Shown here: in pieces, positions 36,354 through 45,995 of the stretch
Position numbering within the stretch: position 1 is the stretch's first letter
Layout: every line of letters starts with the position of its first letter
From: Alphaproteobacteria bacterium
GTDB taxonomy: Bacteria > Pseudomonadota > Alphaproteobacteria > Sphingomonadales > Kordiimonadaceae
Assembly: GCA_013372975.1 (NCBI GenBank)
Contig: JABXIS010000012.1
Span: 1-64,000 of the forward strand
DNA: 64,000 bases
Direction: 5' to 3'
The notes under the pieces: generated by a model
What the model was told of the DNA's origin: nothing
Seen by the model: the letters and a program-made list of their open reading frames with translations, nothing else
Databases searched by the model: none
Position numbers and translations under genes: made by a program

Positions 36354-36926
36354 ATGGCACGGAATAAAAGAATAACATCGGCAGCGAATTCAAGCCAACG
36401 CCCTCTGCAGGTTGGGCGCACCATTGTGCTTGTCGGCCTGATGGGTGCGGGCAAAACAACTGTTGGCCGCAGACTCGCCAAAAAACTGGGGCTTCCTTTT
36501 GTTGATTCCGACCATGAAATCGAAAAAGCCGCAGGAATGTCGGTTGCGGAAATTTTCGAATGTTTTGGCGAAGAGGATTTTCGTTCCGGCGAACGCCGAG
36601 TGATCGAACGCCTGCTGGACGGCAAGCCGCAGGTCGTTGCAACGGGTGGCGGCGCGTTCATCAATGAAGCAACACGTACGCTGATTAAGAAAAAGGGCCT
36701 GTCAATCTGGTTGGATGCCGACATTGACGTCCTTGTAGAGCGCACCGGAAGGCGTGATACGCGCCCACTTCTCAAAACAGGCAATCCAAAAGAAATCCTG
36801 ACTCGCCTTGCGGAAGAACGGGCACCCTTCTATGCCCAGGCCGATCTGAAAGTGGCTTCAAGCGCCGGGCCGCACGAAGATGTTGTTGCCGATGTCGTTA
36901 GCGCCATTGAGGACATGCAAGCATGA
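36354..36926 (+). CDS. aroK: Shikimate kinase
   Basis: Phosphorylates shikimate in the aromatic amino acid pathway. The 190-residue protein starts at the ATG at 36354 (MARNKRITSAANSSQRP); an in-frame TTG at 36318 is less likely. The Walker A loop is VLVGLMGAGKTTVGRRLAKK, the shikimate-binding DSDHEIEKAAG and the ATGGGAFI motif follow, with the R of GRRDTRPLL in the lid. It overlaps aroB by 4 bp (ATGA), showing translational coupling. Confidence 0.95.
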   Translation: MARNKRITSAANSSQRPLQVGRTIVLVGLMGAGKTTVGRRLAKKLGLPFVDSDHEIEKAAGMSVAEIFECFGEEDFRSGERRVIERLLDGKPQVVATGGGAFINEATRTLIKKKGLSIWLDADIDVLVERTGRRDTRPLLKTGNPKEILTRLAEERAPFYAQADLKVASSAGPHEDVVADVVSAIEDMQA

Positions 36927-38056
36927 CTAAGGCTCAAAGGCTCAAAGGTGAACTGATCAAAACAGTGCCAGTACCTCTGGGTGATAGATCCTATAACATC
37001 CATATCGGCGACGGCTTACTCAATGACTTGGGTGTACTTATCGCCCCCGTTTTACGGCGCCCGAATGTCGTAATCGTCACAGATGAAAATGTGGCCAAAA
37101 TCCACCTTCAGGCTGTCCGGACATCGCTGCTGGATGCCGGAATAACTGTATCTTCTGTTGTTCTGCCGGCCGGCGAAGCCACCAAATCCTATGACCGCTT
37201 CACGGACCTGACCAATCAGCTACTGGCGCTTGGTACTGAACGCAAAGACACATTGATAGCGCTTGGAGGCGGCGTCATCGGGGACATCACAGGCTTTGCT
37301 GCCGCAGTCCTCAGGCGCGGGATGGACTTCATCCAGGTACCCACCAGCCTGCTCGCGCAAGTGGACAGTTCAGTGGGGGGCAAAACGGGCATCAACACAC
37401 CCCATGGTAAGAACCTGCTTGGCGCTTTCCATCAGCCGCGCATGGTAGTGATCGACTTGGCCGTGCTGGATACTTTGCCTGCACGCGAACTGCAGGCGGG
37501 TTATGCAGAGATTGTTAAATATGGCCTGATAGACGATCCGGACTTCTTCAGCTGGCTCGAAGAAAACGGCGCAAGGATTCGCACGGGTGATCGCACGGCT
37601 CAAGCCTATGCTGTTGCCAAGAGCTGTGAGGCTAAAGCACGCATCGTGGCGGAGGATGAGTTCGAAGCAGGCAAGCGCGCACTCCTTAATTTAGGGCATA
37701 CATTTGGGCACGCCCTTGAGGCAGAGTGCGCCTATGACGGCACACTGTTGCACGGTGAAGGCGTCGCGATCGGCATGGCCATGGCGTTGGATCTTTCTGT
37801 CAGAATGGGCATTGCGAATCCAGAAGACCTGGTTCGATACCGCGCCCACCTTCAATCAGTGAACATGATGGCCTCCGCAGCTCAGGTCGGGAAAGCACTT
37901 GATGCCGGGCAGCTCCTCGGCCATATGGCGCAGGATAAAAAAGTAGACGCAGGCGAGATCGTTTTTATTCTCGGGCCCATTGGTGGCGCAGCAACCCACA
38001 AAGGCATAGACCTTGATCTTGTAAAGGCTGTATTACAGGACTCTATTGACGGCTAG
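36923..38056 (+). CDS. aroB: 3-dehydroquinate synthase
   Basis: Converts DAHP to 3-dehydroquinate, the second shikimate pathway step. It is 377 residues, with the NAD-binding TLIALGGGVIGDITGFAAAV, the SLLAQVDSSVGGKTGIN segment, the metal ligands in EIVKYGLIDDPDFF and NLGHTFGHALEAE, and LLHGEGVAIGMAMA. All expected catalytic parts are present. It starts inside the aroK stop and ends 62 bp before the CorC-type gene, which probably shares the transcript. Confidence 0.96.
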   Translation: MTKAQRLKGELIKTVPVPLGDRSYNIHIGDGLLNDLGVLIAPVLRRPNVVIVTDENVAKIHLQAVRTSLLDAGITVSSVVLPAGEATKSYDRFTDLTNQLLALGTERKDTLIALGGGVIGDITGFAAAVLRRGMDFIQVPTSLLAQVDSSVGGKTGINTPHGKNLLGAFHQPRMVVIDLAVLDTLPARELQAGYAEIVKYGLIDDPDFFSWLEENGARIRTGDRTAQAYAVAKSCEAKARIVAEDEFEAGKRALLNLGHTFGHALEAECAYDGTLLHGEGVAIGMAMALDLSVRMGIANPEDLVRYRAHLQSVNMMASAAQVGKALDAGQLLGHMAQDKKVDAGEIVFILGPIGGAATHKGIDLDLVKAVLQDSIDG

Positions 38057-38118
38057 AAACCGTAACCCATATTGGATGGCTACTGAATAGCGATCACTTC
38101 AGGGACTGGAGCAATACC

Positions 38119-39411
38119 ATGGACGAGGCAGCGGCAAGCGCTTCTCTCTTTAACTCAGACTTCTGGATTACCACCGGCATCATCTTTGTACTCCTTGGGC
38201 TTTCCGGGCTTTTCTCCGGCTCCGAGACTGCACTCACGGCTGCGTCGCGTGCTCGCATTCACCATATGATGAATGACGGCAACAAACGGGCAAAGCGCGT
38301 CGGGCGGCTGATCGAGGATCAGGAGCGCTTGATTGGTGCTATTCTACTTGGCAACAATCTGGTGAATATTTTGGCGTCTGCGCTTGCCACCAGCCTGTTC
38401 ATGAGCCTGGTCGGGGAAGAAGGTGTTGTCTATGCGACACTTGTGATGACGGCTCTTGTCCTGATTTTTGCAGAAGTTTTGCCCAAGTCTTATGCAATTG
38501 CCAATCCCGACAACATGGCGCTCAGGATGTCATGGTTCATCAGCCTGATTGTTGCCCTGTTTGCGCCAATTGTCGCGCTTGTACAAAAGATCGTGCGTCT
38601 GACATTGCGACTTTTTGGCATCGACATTTCCAATATGGAAAGCGTGCTTTCAGCCCACGATGAAATTCGCGGCACCATCGACCTTCACCACAAGGAAGGC
38701 GGCTTGGTGAAAGAAGACACCCACATGCTGGGCTCGATCCTCGACTTGAATGACGTAACGGTGGAAGACGTGATGGTCCACCGGTCATCAATGGAGGCGC
38801 TGGACATCAACCTGGGAACTGACAAAATTATCGCCGCTGTAGTTTCAAGCGCCTATACGCGGCTGCCGATCTATGAGGACGACCCGGAAAATATCGTCGG
38901 GGTCCTGCACGCCAAAGACGTATTGCGCTCGCTCAGGCGCGCGGGTGGGCAATCGAAACGGGTGAATGTCAAACGCATCATGGTAAAACCTTGGTTCGTT
39001 CCAGAAACAACGACGCTAAGAGAACAACTGAATGCCTTTCTTGAACGCAAAGCCCATTTCGCTCTTGTAGTGGACGAATATGGCGCCATTCAGGGCCTTG
39101 TCACCCTTGAGGACATTCTTGAGGAAATTGTGGGTGATATTGCAGACGAACATGATTTCGAAGTGCCCGGTGTGAAACAATTGCCTGATGGCAGTGCGCA
39201 AGTGGAAGGCACCGTACCAATCCGCGATCTCAATCGTATGTTTGACTGGCGCCTGCCAGATGACGAAGCCATTACCATTGCCGGCTTGGTCATTCACGAG
39301 GCAGAGACCATTCCTATTGTGGGCAAGAAATTCAAATTTCATGGTTTTGAATTTGAGGTAACATCTCGCAAACGTAATCAGGTCACCGGCTTGAAAATAA
39401 AGCGGCTATAA
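38119..39411 (+). CDS. CNNM/CorC family membrane protein with CBS domains
   Basis: 430 residues with an N-terminal CNNM (DUF21) membrane domain of about four helices (TGIIFVLLGLSGLFSGSETA and following), then two CBS domains around VTVEDVMVHRSSMEALD to VDEYGAIQGLVTLEDILEEI, and a C-terminal CorC_HlyC transporter-associated domain (QVEGTVPIRDLNRMFDW). Relatives are magnesium or cobalt exporters or regulators; older labels call it hemolysin-like. aroB followed by this gene is common in alphaproteobacteria. Confidence 0.92.
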   Translation: MDEAAASASLFNSDFWITTGIIFVLLGLSGLFSGSETALTAASRARIHHMMNDGNKRAKRVGRLIEDQERLIGAILLGNNLVNILASALATSLFMSLVGEEGVVYATLVMTALVLIFAEVLPKSYAIANPDNMALRMSWFISLIVALFAPIVALVQKIVRLTLRLFGIDISNMESVLSAHDEIRGTIDLHHKEGGLVKEDTHMLGSILDLNDVTVEDVMVHRSSMEALDINLGTDKIIAAVVSSAYTRLPIYEDDPENIVGVLHAKDVLRSLRRAGGQSKRVNVKRIMVKPWFVPETTTLREQLNAFLERKAHFALVVDEYGAIQGLVTLEDILEEIVGDIADEHDFEVPGVKQLPDGSAQVEGTVPIRDLNRMFDWRLPDDEAITIAGLVIHEAETIPIVGKKFKFHGFEFEVTSRKRNQVTGLKIKRL

Positions 39412-39413
39412 AC

Positions 39414-39445
39414 AAAAAGCCCTGGAAAAACCGGGGCTTTTTCTA
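39414..39445 (+). terminator. Rho-independent terminator of the aroK-aroB-CorC unit
   Basis: AAAAAGCCCTGG pairs with CCGGGGCTTTTT (one T-G wobble) around AAAAA, directly after the stop codon. Confidence 0.9.
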
Positions 39446-39461
39446 TCAATTTTTACTTCGT

Positions 39462-40841
39462 CTACTCAGCTTCAATAGATTGGATGAAAGCGTCTAGCGC
39501 CTTATCCGCATCCAAGCCCGCCGTATCCAGTGGAATTTCTACGGCCACAGGCGCATAGCTGTCCCCGCCAGCCGGTGGCTGGAGAATGAATCGCGGCGAC
39601 ACTGCTTTCAAACCCGTGTTCGGGAATATGTAGCGCTGGGTCCCGCCCGTTTGCCCCCGCTTCCCGTCTGTAGGAACGCCCACGATCTTGCCAATTTCAT
39701 GATCTTTCACTGCGTTCGCAAACAGGATCGAAGAAGAATAACTATAGGGACCAACCAGCAGATAGAAATTGCCATCAAAACTGTTGGCAACCTCGGTTTC
39801 AGGCTGCCGCATGCGCCCGATCTCACCCTCCACAACATCACCAATTGTTTCGCCCGGGTCGCGATATTTCTCCAGGATTCTGACCTTGTATGAACTGCCG
39901 TGCCTGTAGGGTACTTTGGCAACATATTTCATCACGCCAGCCATCCAGAACATATCGTCACCGCCACCGTTTTCCCGGATATCAACGATCAGGTTTTCTG
40001 CGTTCTCCGAACGGAACTGGGTGAAACACCCATCCATGAAGGCCATATATTCTTCGGGGCTATCCCAGTAAAATTGGTCTATTTTCACGTAGGCTGTATT
40101 ATCGCCCTTGATGCTGCATGAAAAATCATCCGCGAATGTTTTGGTAGAATAAGCGCTTCGCTCCAGATCCCCATGGCCCGCAAGAGAGATTTCTCTGACC
40201 TCGCCGCCATCATCTACGCTTAGATCAAAGCGATCTGATGATCCAAAGGTCGCGAGATATAAGAAACCCCAACGTTTTTCCGCCAGCGTGCGACGATGGC
40301 CAGCTGTGTCGCCATGTTGACGTTTTAGAATCTCAGCCACAACCAAGGATGAAGACACGCCATTGATCGAAGTTATCTTCGCTCCACGATGTTCTGTTGC
40401 CTCCCCACCGGCCAGTGATTTTACTACCAGCTCGTTTTGGTCGGTGATCAGAATATCAAATGGAAAAAGCTTCGCACCGTCAGCCAGCTTCTCCTGAAGG
40501 TAGCTCTTGTTGCTTTTATAGCCCACAAGAAGATGACCATCGGAGAAGGCCGCGTTCACCGGGGTCAACTTTTGCCAAAGCTCTGCCTGCGTCAGCGGCG
40601 CATCAACACTGTCCTTGATCGCCTGCACTTCGGCATAAAAAGCGTCTATGTCCTGAATGGTATACGTCAGCTGGGGATGCGTGCGATGCAGCCACAACAT
40701 CCAGTCATCAATATCAGCTTTGATCTGTTCAGGAGTATAGAGCGTGAGCGGTTTTGGAGATTGTTTTTCCGCAATGTCAGTGGCTTGAATAGATGTTGCG
40801 AAGGCAAGTGCAGCGCACAGCCCTTTGAAGATCGGTTTCAC
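39462..40841 (-). CDS. S41 family peptidase, exported
   Basis: 459-residue secreted serine peptidase. A signal peptide (GLCAALAFATSIQA, about 6-19) leads to a helical N-terminal domain with DIDDWMLWLHRTHPQLTYTI, a PDZ-like region around LPSLAGG-type KSLAGGEATEHRGAKITSIN, and the S41 catalytic core: ENLIVDIRENGGGDD and LLVGPYSYSSSILFANAVKD with the nucleophile Ser, then GTPTDGKRGQTGG-like VGVPTDGKRGQTGG. The family cleaves C-terminal tails or peptides in the envelope. It is convergent with the CorC-type gene. Confidence 0.88.
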   Translation of the reverse strand: MKPIFKGLCAALAFATSIQATDIAEKQSPKPLTLYTPEQIKADIDDWMLWLHRTHPQLTYTIQDIDAFYAEVQAIKDSVDAPLTQAELWQKLTPVNAAFSDGHLLVGYKSNKSYLQEKLADGAKLFPFDILITDQNELVVKSLAGGEATEHRGAKITSINGVSSSLVVAEILKRQHGDTAGHRRTLAEKRWGFLYLATFGSSDRFDLSVDDGGEVREISLAGHGDLERSAYSTKTFADDFSCSIKGDNTAYVKIDQFYWDSPEEYMAFMDGCFTQFRSENAENLIVDIRENGGGDDMFWMAGVMKYVAKVPYRHGSSYKVRILEKYRDPGETIGDVVEGEIGRMRQPETEVANSFDGNFYLLVGPYSYSSSILFANAVKDHEIGKIVGVPTDGKRGQTGGTQRYIFPNTGLKAVSPRFILQPPAGGDSYAPVAVEIPLDTAGLDADKALDAFIQSIEAE

Positions 40842-41016
40842 TCTTATTTCCTCGCAATTAAATATGCCGGTGTGCCGGCTTCTGATTTTTTTTAGGTAAA
40901 GGCACAGTTTCTTGGCCCTTGGTAGCTTTTTATCTTTCGTATTTTCTCCTCTGATTGGTGCCCGTCACTTACATATGGGGCCAACGCCAGCACTCTTTCA
41001 ATATGCGCGCTGAAAT

Positions 41017-41046
41017 AAAAACCCCGGCAAAGGCCGAGGTTTTCTT
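41017..41046 (-). terminator. Rho-independent terminator of htpG
   Basis: AAAACC-x-CGGC pairs with GCCG-x-GGTTTT around an AAAG loop (one mismatch). On the minus strand it ends in TTTTTATTT. It is located 18 bp past the htpG stop. Confidence 0.85.
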
Positions 41047-41063
41047 GCGATCATTTCAGGAAA

Positions 41064-42950
41064 CTAGGCGAGGCCCTTTTCCATAGCAGTTGATAGACGC
41101 CGAGCAAATGCGGCCGCGTCATCAAGCGGGTCACCTTCCAGAATTTTGGCCTGATCCAGAATAAGCCAGACGGGATCGGACAGCGTATCGATAGCGCCCT
41201 TTTCAGCCGCCTTCTCAGCCAACTTGCGTATCACTGGATGGCCTGGGTTTACCTCAAGGATTTTTGCAGACACCGCATCCAACTGATTATGTGCCTTGAG
41301 AATACGTTCCATATGCATGTCCATGCCGGTATCATCGGCAACCAAACAGGCCGCCGTTTCGGTCAGGCGATCGGATGTGCGGACTTCCTTGATTTTCTCA
41401 CCCAACACCTCTTTCATCAAAGTAGTGAGGGTAGCCATTTCACCTTCAGACGCCTTATCTTTGTCATCGGCTTTCTCATCATCAGCGATATCCTTCAGTT
41501 CCGAAGCACCCCGCGTAATTGATTTAAAAGGCTTTCCTTCAAAGTCGGGCGCCATCTGCAACCAGAAATCATCTACTGCATCAGACAGCAAAAGCACCTC
41601 AATACCTTTGGCGCGGAAACCTTCAAGCTGAGGGCTGCGGCGCACTGCCGCCTCATTCGTTCCGGTAACGTAATAAATACTGCTTTGCTTTTCTTTCATG
41701 CGAGCAACATAGTCTGCCAGCGTGGTCCAGCCGTCACCATGAGTTGATTTGAAGCGCGCCAACTTAAGGATCGCATCGCGGCGTTCAAAATCCTCATAGA
41801 TGCCTTCCTTGATCACCGCGCCAAATTCACCCCAAAGGATGTCGAACTTTTCCGGCTCTTTTTCTGCCAGCTTCTCGAATTCGCTGATGACCCGCTTCGT
41901 GATCGCCTTCGACATGCGCTCAAGCGTCGGGTTGTTCTGCAACATTTCACGGCTGATATTAAGCGGCAGGTCCTGGCTATCCACTACACCACGCATGAAC
42001 CTGAGCCAGCCAGGCAGCAGGTCTTCACTATCATCGGTAATGAACACGCGCTTCACATAAAGCTTCACTCTGTTCTTACGAGCCGGATCAAACAGGTCCA
42101 TAGGTTGTTTGGTAGGTACGAACAGAAGCACACTATATTCCTGCATACCCTCCACTTTATAGTGGAGCGTTACACTTGGATCGTCGAACGCGTGACCCAC
42201 ATGCCGATAAAATTCAGCATATTGCTCTTCAGAAATATCGCCTTTAGGGCGTGTCCAGAGCGCAGAGCCTTCGTTGACGATCTTCGGGTCGGCATCAGAT
42301 TCGTTATCGCCGCCCTTGATCGCCAATGTAATAGGCACTGCAATATGATCGCTGTAGGTGGTGATGATTTTCTGAAGCCGGTGCTGTTCCAGAAATTCAG
42401 CGGCATCCTCTTTGATATGCAGTACAATTTCAGTGCCCGCATTCTCCTTAGTAGCTTCAGCGATTTCGTAGGTGCCTTCGCCCTTGCTTGTCCATGTCCA
42501 AGCTTCTGCATCACCCGCACGTCTGGTTGTCACAACAACGTCGTCTGCCACCATAAAGACTGAATAGAATCCAACACCGAATTGGCCAATCAGCTGAACG
42601 TCTTTTTTGCTGTCGCCGGTTAGCTGATCAACAAAATTGGCGGTACCAGACCGCGCAATAGTACCGAGGTTCGCAATCAGATCATCCCGGTTCATGCCAA
42701 TGCCATTATCGGCAACGGTAATGGTCTTTGCTGCCGCATCAACAGTGATCGAAATGCCAAAGTCGCCACCAGCCAACAAATCTGAGTTGGTCAGCGCTTC
42801 ATACCGCAGCTTGTCACAGGCATCAGACGCGTTTGAGATAAGCTCTCTCAGGAAAATTTCGCGGTCCGAATATACCGAATGCACCATCATGTGCAGCAAG
42901 CGGGACACCTCGGCTTCAAAGCCCATTTTCTCTGTTTTCACTTCAGACAT
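41064..42950 (-). CDS. htpG: Molecular chaperone HtpG (Hsp90)
   Basis: Bacterial Hsp90 chaperone of 628 residues, a homodimeric ATPase. The GHKL ATP site is clear: LRELISNASDACDKLRYEAL, DNGIGMNRDDLIANLGTIAR and GQFGVGFYSVFMVADDV. The middle domain has FVPTKQPMDLFDPARKNRVK and LPLNISREMLQNNPTL. The C-terminal dimer domain is present; there is no MEEVD tail, as normal for bacteria. A heat-shock-type promoter motif lies 70-100 bp upstream. Confidence 0.97.
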   Translation of the reverse strand: MSEVKTEKMGFEAEVSRLLHMMVHSVYSDREIFLRELISNASDACDKLRYEALTNSDLLAGGDFGISITVDAAAKTITVADNGIGMNRDDLIANLGTIARSGTANFVDQLTGDSKKDVQLIGQFGVGFYSVFMVADDVVVTTRRAGDAEAWTWTSKGEGTYEIAEATKENAGTEIVLHIKEDAAEFLEQHRLQKIITTYSDHIAVPITLAIKGGDNESDADPKIVNEGSALWTRPKGDISEEQYAEFYRHVGHAFDDPSVTLHYKVEGMQEYSVLLFVPTKQPMDLFDPARKNRVKLYVKRVFITDDSEDLLPGWLRFMRGVVDSQDLPLNISREMLQNNPTLERMSKAITKRVISEFEKLAEKEPEKFDILWGEFGAVIKEGIYEDFERRDAILKLARFKSTHGDGWTTLADYVARMKEKQSSIYYVTGTNEAAVRRSPQLEGFRAKGIEVLLLSDAVDDFWLQMAPDFEGKPFKSITRGASELKDIADDEKADDKDKASEGEMATLTTLMKEVLGEKIKEVRTSDRLTETAACLVADDTGMDMHMERILKAHNQLDAVSAKILEVNPGHPVIRKLAEKAAEKGAIDTLSDPVWLILDQAKILEGDPLDDAAAFARRLSTAMEKGLA

Positions 42951-43020
42951 TTCTTCTCTCTGTTACCTGTAATATTGCGCCATTACCGCCAGAAGAGTTT
43001 GGCGACGGCATGTTTCGTCA

Positions 43021-43051
43021 CTGATTTAGGAAATGATTCCCCAGTATCAAG
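43021..43051 (-). promoter_or_regulatory. Possible RpoH-dependent promoter of htpG
   Basis: On the minus strand CTTG is followed, after 17 bases, by CCTAAATCAG, close to the alphaproteobacterial heat-shock pattern CTTG ... CYTATYTNNG (8 of 10 in the second block). It would start transcription about 65 nt before the htpG ATG. The match is partial and unproven. Confidence 0.4.
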
Positions 43052-43063
43052 GGGCAAAAGCCC

Positions 43064-44092
43064 TTACTTTTCACCGTTTTCCAGGAAATCGGTCCGGCCC
43101 TGCAAGAGAACACGAGCATCGGCAGTTGAAAGTCGGTAAAACCATCCACGGCTTTGCTCGGAAAGGCTGGACGCCTCCGCAGCAACGTCTGCCACCGCGT
43201 CTGGCACCGTACCGGCATCGCCTGCTTCCAGAAGGTCCTTGTCAAATCGGGCATCCAATTGCGCCCATGTCGACCCTTCCATATCGTGAAGCGCCAACGT
43301 CAGCACAAGCCCGTCATGAGTATTTAGCGTCACAGTCGACGTGGGATCAGTAAGTGGATTGCCAAGATGTCGTACATCTTCAAATGTGAGATCTGCAATA
43401 ACACGTGCTGGCTCTCCAAGGCGCCAAGCGGGCAATGCCTGCTCACCTTCTTTCAGGTCTTCGAGCGAGAACTCCTGCGCATCTATCGCCCTGCTCAGAA
43501 CCACATTCTCCATCTCGACGCGATTGATGCGGGCATCCGCGATATTCAGAATATCACTCGCGAGCCAAAAGGAGGGCTTGGCTTCCACTTCGGCAAGTGC
43601 CGTAACGAGCCATGAACGAGTGTCTGTTTTTTGCCAAACGTAGGTAAGCGAGCGATCTGCTGTGATAGTACTTTGTTTACCCATATCAAATGACAGCAGC
43701 GGGCTTTCCTCACTGGCAAACAATTCAATCTTTCGCGCCGCTTCACCCAAACCAATCTCCATAAACCGTTCCGGATTGGCGGTTTTAGGATCCCGTCGTT
43801 CAGAGATCGCTACACCCCTTAAAAACGACCGAACCAGTTCGGCGTCTGCAGCGTATCCATCTCGCTCTTCCACGGACCAGCCAACGTCTGAACGAACAAG
43901 CGTTGTTCGCTCTCCAGTCTGGCTCAACTTGATCCGAACCACATCATTGATACGATCTTTAATGCCCTCAAATGTCGGCTCACCCCTGCCTCCCTGTTCT
44001 CGTGTTGGATCCTCACCAAAAAGCACCCAAATTGCGCCCAGGATGGCAAACAGGGTCAAATATCCGAGAATATTGGTAAGTCGTTGAGACAT
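43064..44092 (-). CDS. DUF4340 domain-containing protein
   Basis: 342 residues with an N-terminal membrane anchor (ILGYLTLFAILGAIWVLFG, about 8-26) and a mostly beta-rich periplasmic region in the style of DUF4340 (KDRINDVVRIKLSQTGERTTLV, SVEERDGYAADAELVRSFL, IADARINRVEMENVVLSR). It is the last gene of an apparent four-gene operon with a Gld-type ABC transporter, 34 bp after the GldG-like gene. The family is found with such ABC systems in many bacteria. Its role is not known. Confidence 0.85.
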   Translation of the reverse strand: MSQRLTNILGYLTLFAILGAIWVLFGEDPTREQGGRGEPTFEGIKDRINDVVRIKLSQTGERTTLVRSDVGWSVEERDGYAADAELVRSFLRGVAISERRDPKTANPERFMEIGLGEAARKIELFASEESPLLSFDMGKQSTITADRSLTYVWQKTDTRSWLVTALAEVEAKPSFWLASDILNIADARINRVEMENVVLSRAIDAQEFSLEDLKEGEQALPAWRLGEPARVIADLTFEDVRHLGNPLTDPTSTVTLNTHDGLVLTLALHDMEGSTWAQLDARFDKDLLEAGDAGTVPDAVADVAAEASSLSEQSRGWFYRLSTADARVLLQGRTDFLENGEK

Positions 44093-44126
44093 TCCAGTTC
44101 CTTAGAGTCAGTCGAGTTTGGCTTTA

Positions 44127-45995
44127 TCAAGCCAGTCGGTTTTCCATACGTTTGCGGCGCAGTAGCATACGCACGAGGGCAAATGCAATGATCAACAGCG
44201 GCATCAATGCCACGTTAATGGCCACCAGCCAATTGCCCAGGCTATCGATTTCCGACCGAAGGGCACGCTTCACCTCACGAAGCGCCTTGCGGGTTTCCAG
44301 AAGCTCATCCCTGAACCTGTCAATCTCCGCTTCCTGATCACTGGACAGCACGTCCGTGCCTTCAGGCTTCTGTGCCTCAAGTTGGGAGATACGATCCTCG
44401 GTTACCTGCAATTGTTGCTGCAACCGCTCTTCTTCAGCCAGATATTTCGCTTCAGCCTCGCGCCGTATGTCGTCAACTACTTCAAAGGGGCGCTTGGAGA
44501 TGCCCCTTCCGCGCAGGTCAATAAGCGCTTCTGTCCCAGAAATATGATCAGCCATATTAAGGACAAAGCCACCATTGCCAGCAAGAGGCACAACAATGCG
44601 CTGACCCAAGAGTTCCTGCAGTTGCACCCAGAAACGATCATCAAACAGATCGCTATCCGCGGTGATCACAATATTGATGTCACCTTGCTTGATAGCGGGA
44701 TTTGCGCTCGGCACACCGTCAGCCGCGACACGCTCGGGAAAGGCGGTTTCCGCCATACCTTGCACCCTTACCGACAAAACATAGTCCTGCCCTGTCGGCT
44801 CCAGATCACGAAGAAGGCTATCAGGGTCCGGCACACCTACTGCACGGCTTGCATCATAAAGCATGGCCACTGCACTGGTACGGACAAGAGGCTGAAACCG
44901 GGTAGTTGCTCCCTCGGCTGGTTCCAATACGCCTGCGCTCGCGAGATTGAGGGTATTCACCGAACCGGAAACCACATCATCCGATGCCAGGAAACCATCA
45001 CTTATAGCAAGCCAGAACACATAATCCTTCACGGCATCCGGGCCGTAACCACCCATTTGCACCCGCTGCGCCAGGGAAGCATCACCGACGACCTTGCCCT
45101 CAGGCATTGACACACCCCAGGCATTCAAAAGCGGCCCAAGGGTCGAAGCATTCGGTGAAGTTGCCCGAGGATCCATCGCCTCCGAATGGGGATCAAGGAA
45201 CACAAGAGTGCGGCCACCCGACAATACGAACTGGTCGATCAGAAAAAGCTGATCTTCGTTAAGTGCGGGAGGGTGCGCAATCATCAGAACATCAATATTC
45301 TCAGGAAGAGTCGTGAAATCAGGTGCAATTTCATTTACCTGAAAGGCTTCGCCTAGCTGCTCATAAAGTACGTAGGGCTGAGCGCGCCCTTGCATCATGG
45401 CTTGCTGGCCGCCCGGCCCAAATTGCATCGGCAATTGGGTCAGAAGCCCGAGTATCTTCTGGCCTGACCTGTCAAGGCCAGCCAACAATTTCACCAGATC
45501 ATATTCAAGGAATTTTTCGCGGTCTTCTGTAAAGAAGGCTATTTCCCCTGATCCGTCCGTTGAATTGGTGGCGGTTAGGCCAAGATAAAGCGTAGAGCCA
45601 TCACCCAGCGGGATACCCTTCAACCCGGCAGCTACAGCATCATCCTCTGCTTCGGAAAAAGGTTCGGGATCGATGATAGAAAGGTGAACATTGTCTGGGT
45701 TCATCGCGGCGAAGGCGCGCAACATATCTTCCACCCGCTTGCCATAACTCAACAACTGCGGATAGGGCGCCGCAAGGGTGCGGGAAAAATAGTAATTCAG
45801 GGTTATCGGTTCGTCGAAGCTTTCCACCAATGCGTTGGTGCCTTCTGACAATGTGTACAGACCGTCTCCTGTGAGGTCCAACTGCATCGCCCTGAAATAG
45901 CGATCGGAGATAATTGTCAAAGACAGGAACAAAAGTGCTCCAAGCAGCATTTGCATCCCGGGTCGGGCAAACATGTTTTTAGACGGCGTGCTCAC
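44127..45995 (-). CDS. GldG-like ABC transporter accessory protein
   Basis: 622 residues, starting with GTG at 45995 that overlaps the permease stop by one base. An N-terminal helix (MQMLLGALLFLSLTIISDR, about 15-33), a large extracytoplasmic domain (NYYFSRTLAAPYPQLLSYGKRVE, QFVLSGGRTLVFLDPHSEAM), a coiled coil near 525-590 (AEAKYLAEEERLQQQLQVTE onward) and a C-terminal transmembrane helix are seen. This is the ABC-type uncharacterised (GldG) family, related to a protein needed for gliding in Bacteroidetes. No gliding genes are near, so a different role is likely. Confidence 0.87.
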   Translation of the reverse strand: MSTPSKNMFARPGMQMLLGALLFLSLTIISDRYFRAMQLDLTGDGLYTLSEGTNALVESFDEPITLNYYFSRTLAAPYPQLLSYGKRVEDMLRAFAAMNPDNVHLSIIDPEPFSEAEDDAVAAGLKGIPLGDGSTLYLGLTATNSTDGSGEIAFFTEDREKFLEYDLVKLLAGLDRSGQKILGLLTQLPMQFGPGGQQAMMQGRAQPYVLYEQLGEAFQVNEIAPDFTTLPENIDVLMIAHPPALNEDQLFLIDQFVLSGGRTLVFLDPHSEAMDPRATSPNASTLGPLLNAWGVSMPEGKVVGDASLAQRVQMGGYGPDAVKDYVFWLAISDGFLASDDVVSGSVNTLNLASAGVLEPAEGATTRFQPLVRTSAVAMLYDASRAVGVPDPDSLLRDLEPTGQDYVLSVRVQGMAETAFPERVAADGVPSANPAIKQGDINIVITADSDLFDDRFWVQLQELLGQRIVVPLAGNGGFVLNMADHISGTEALIDLRGRGISKRPFEVVDDIRREAEAKYLAEEERLQQQLQVTEDRISQLEAQKPEGTDVLSSDQEAEIDRFRDELLETRKALREVKRALRSEIDSLGNWLVAINVALMPLLIIAFALVRMLLRRKRMENRLA

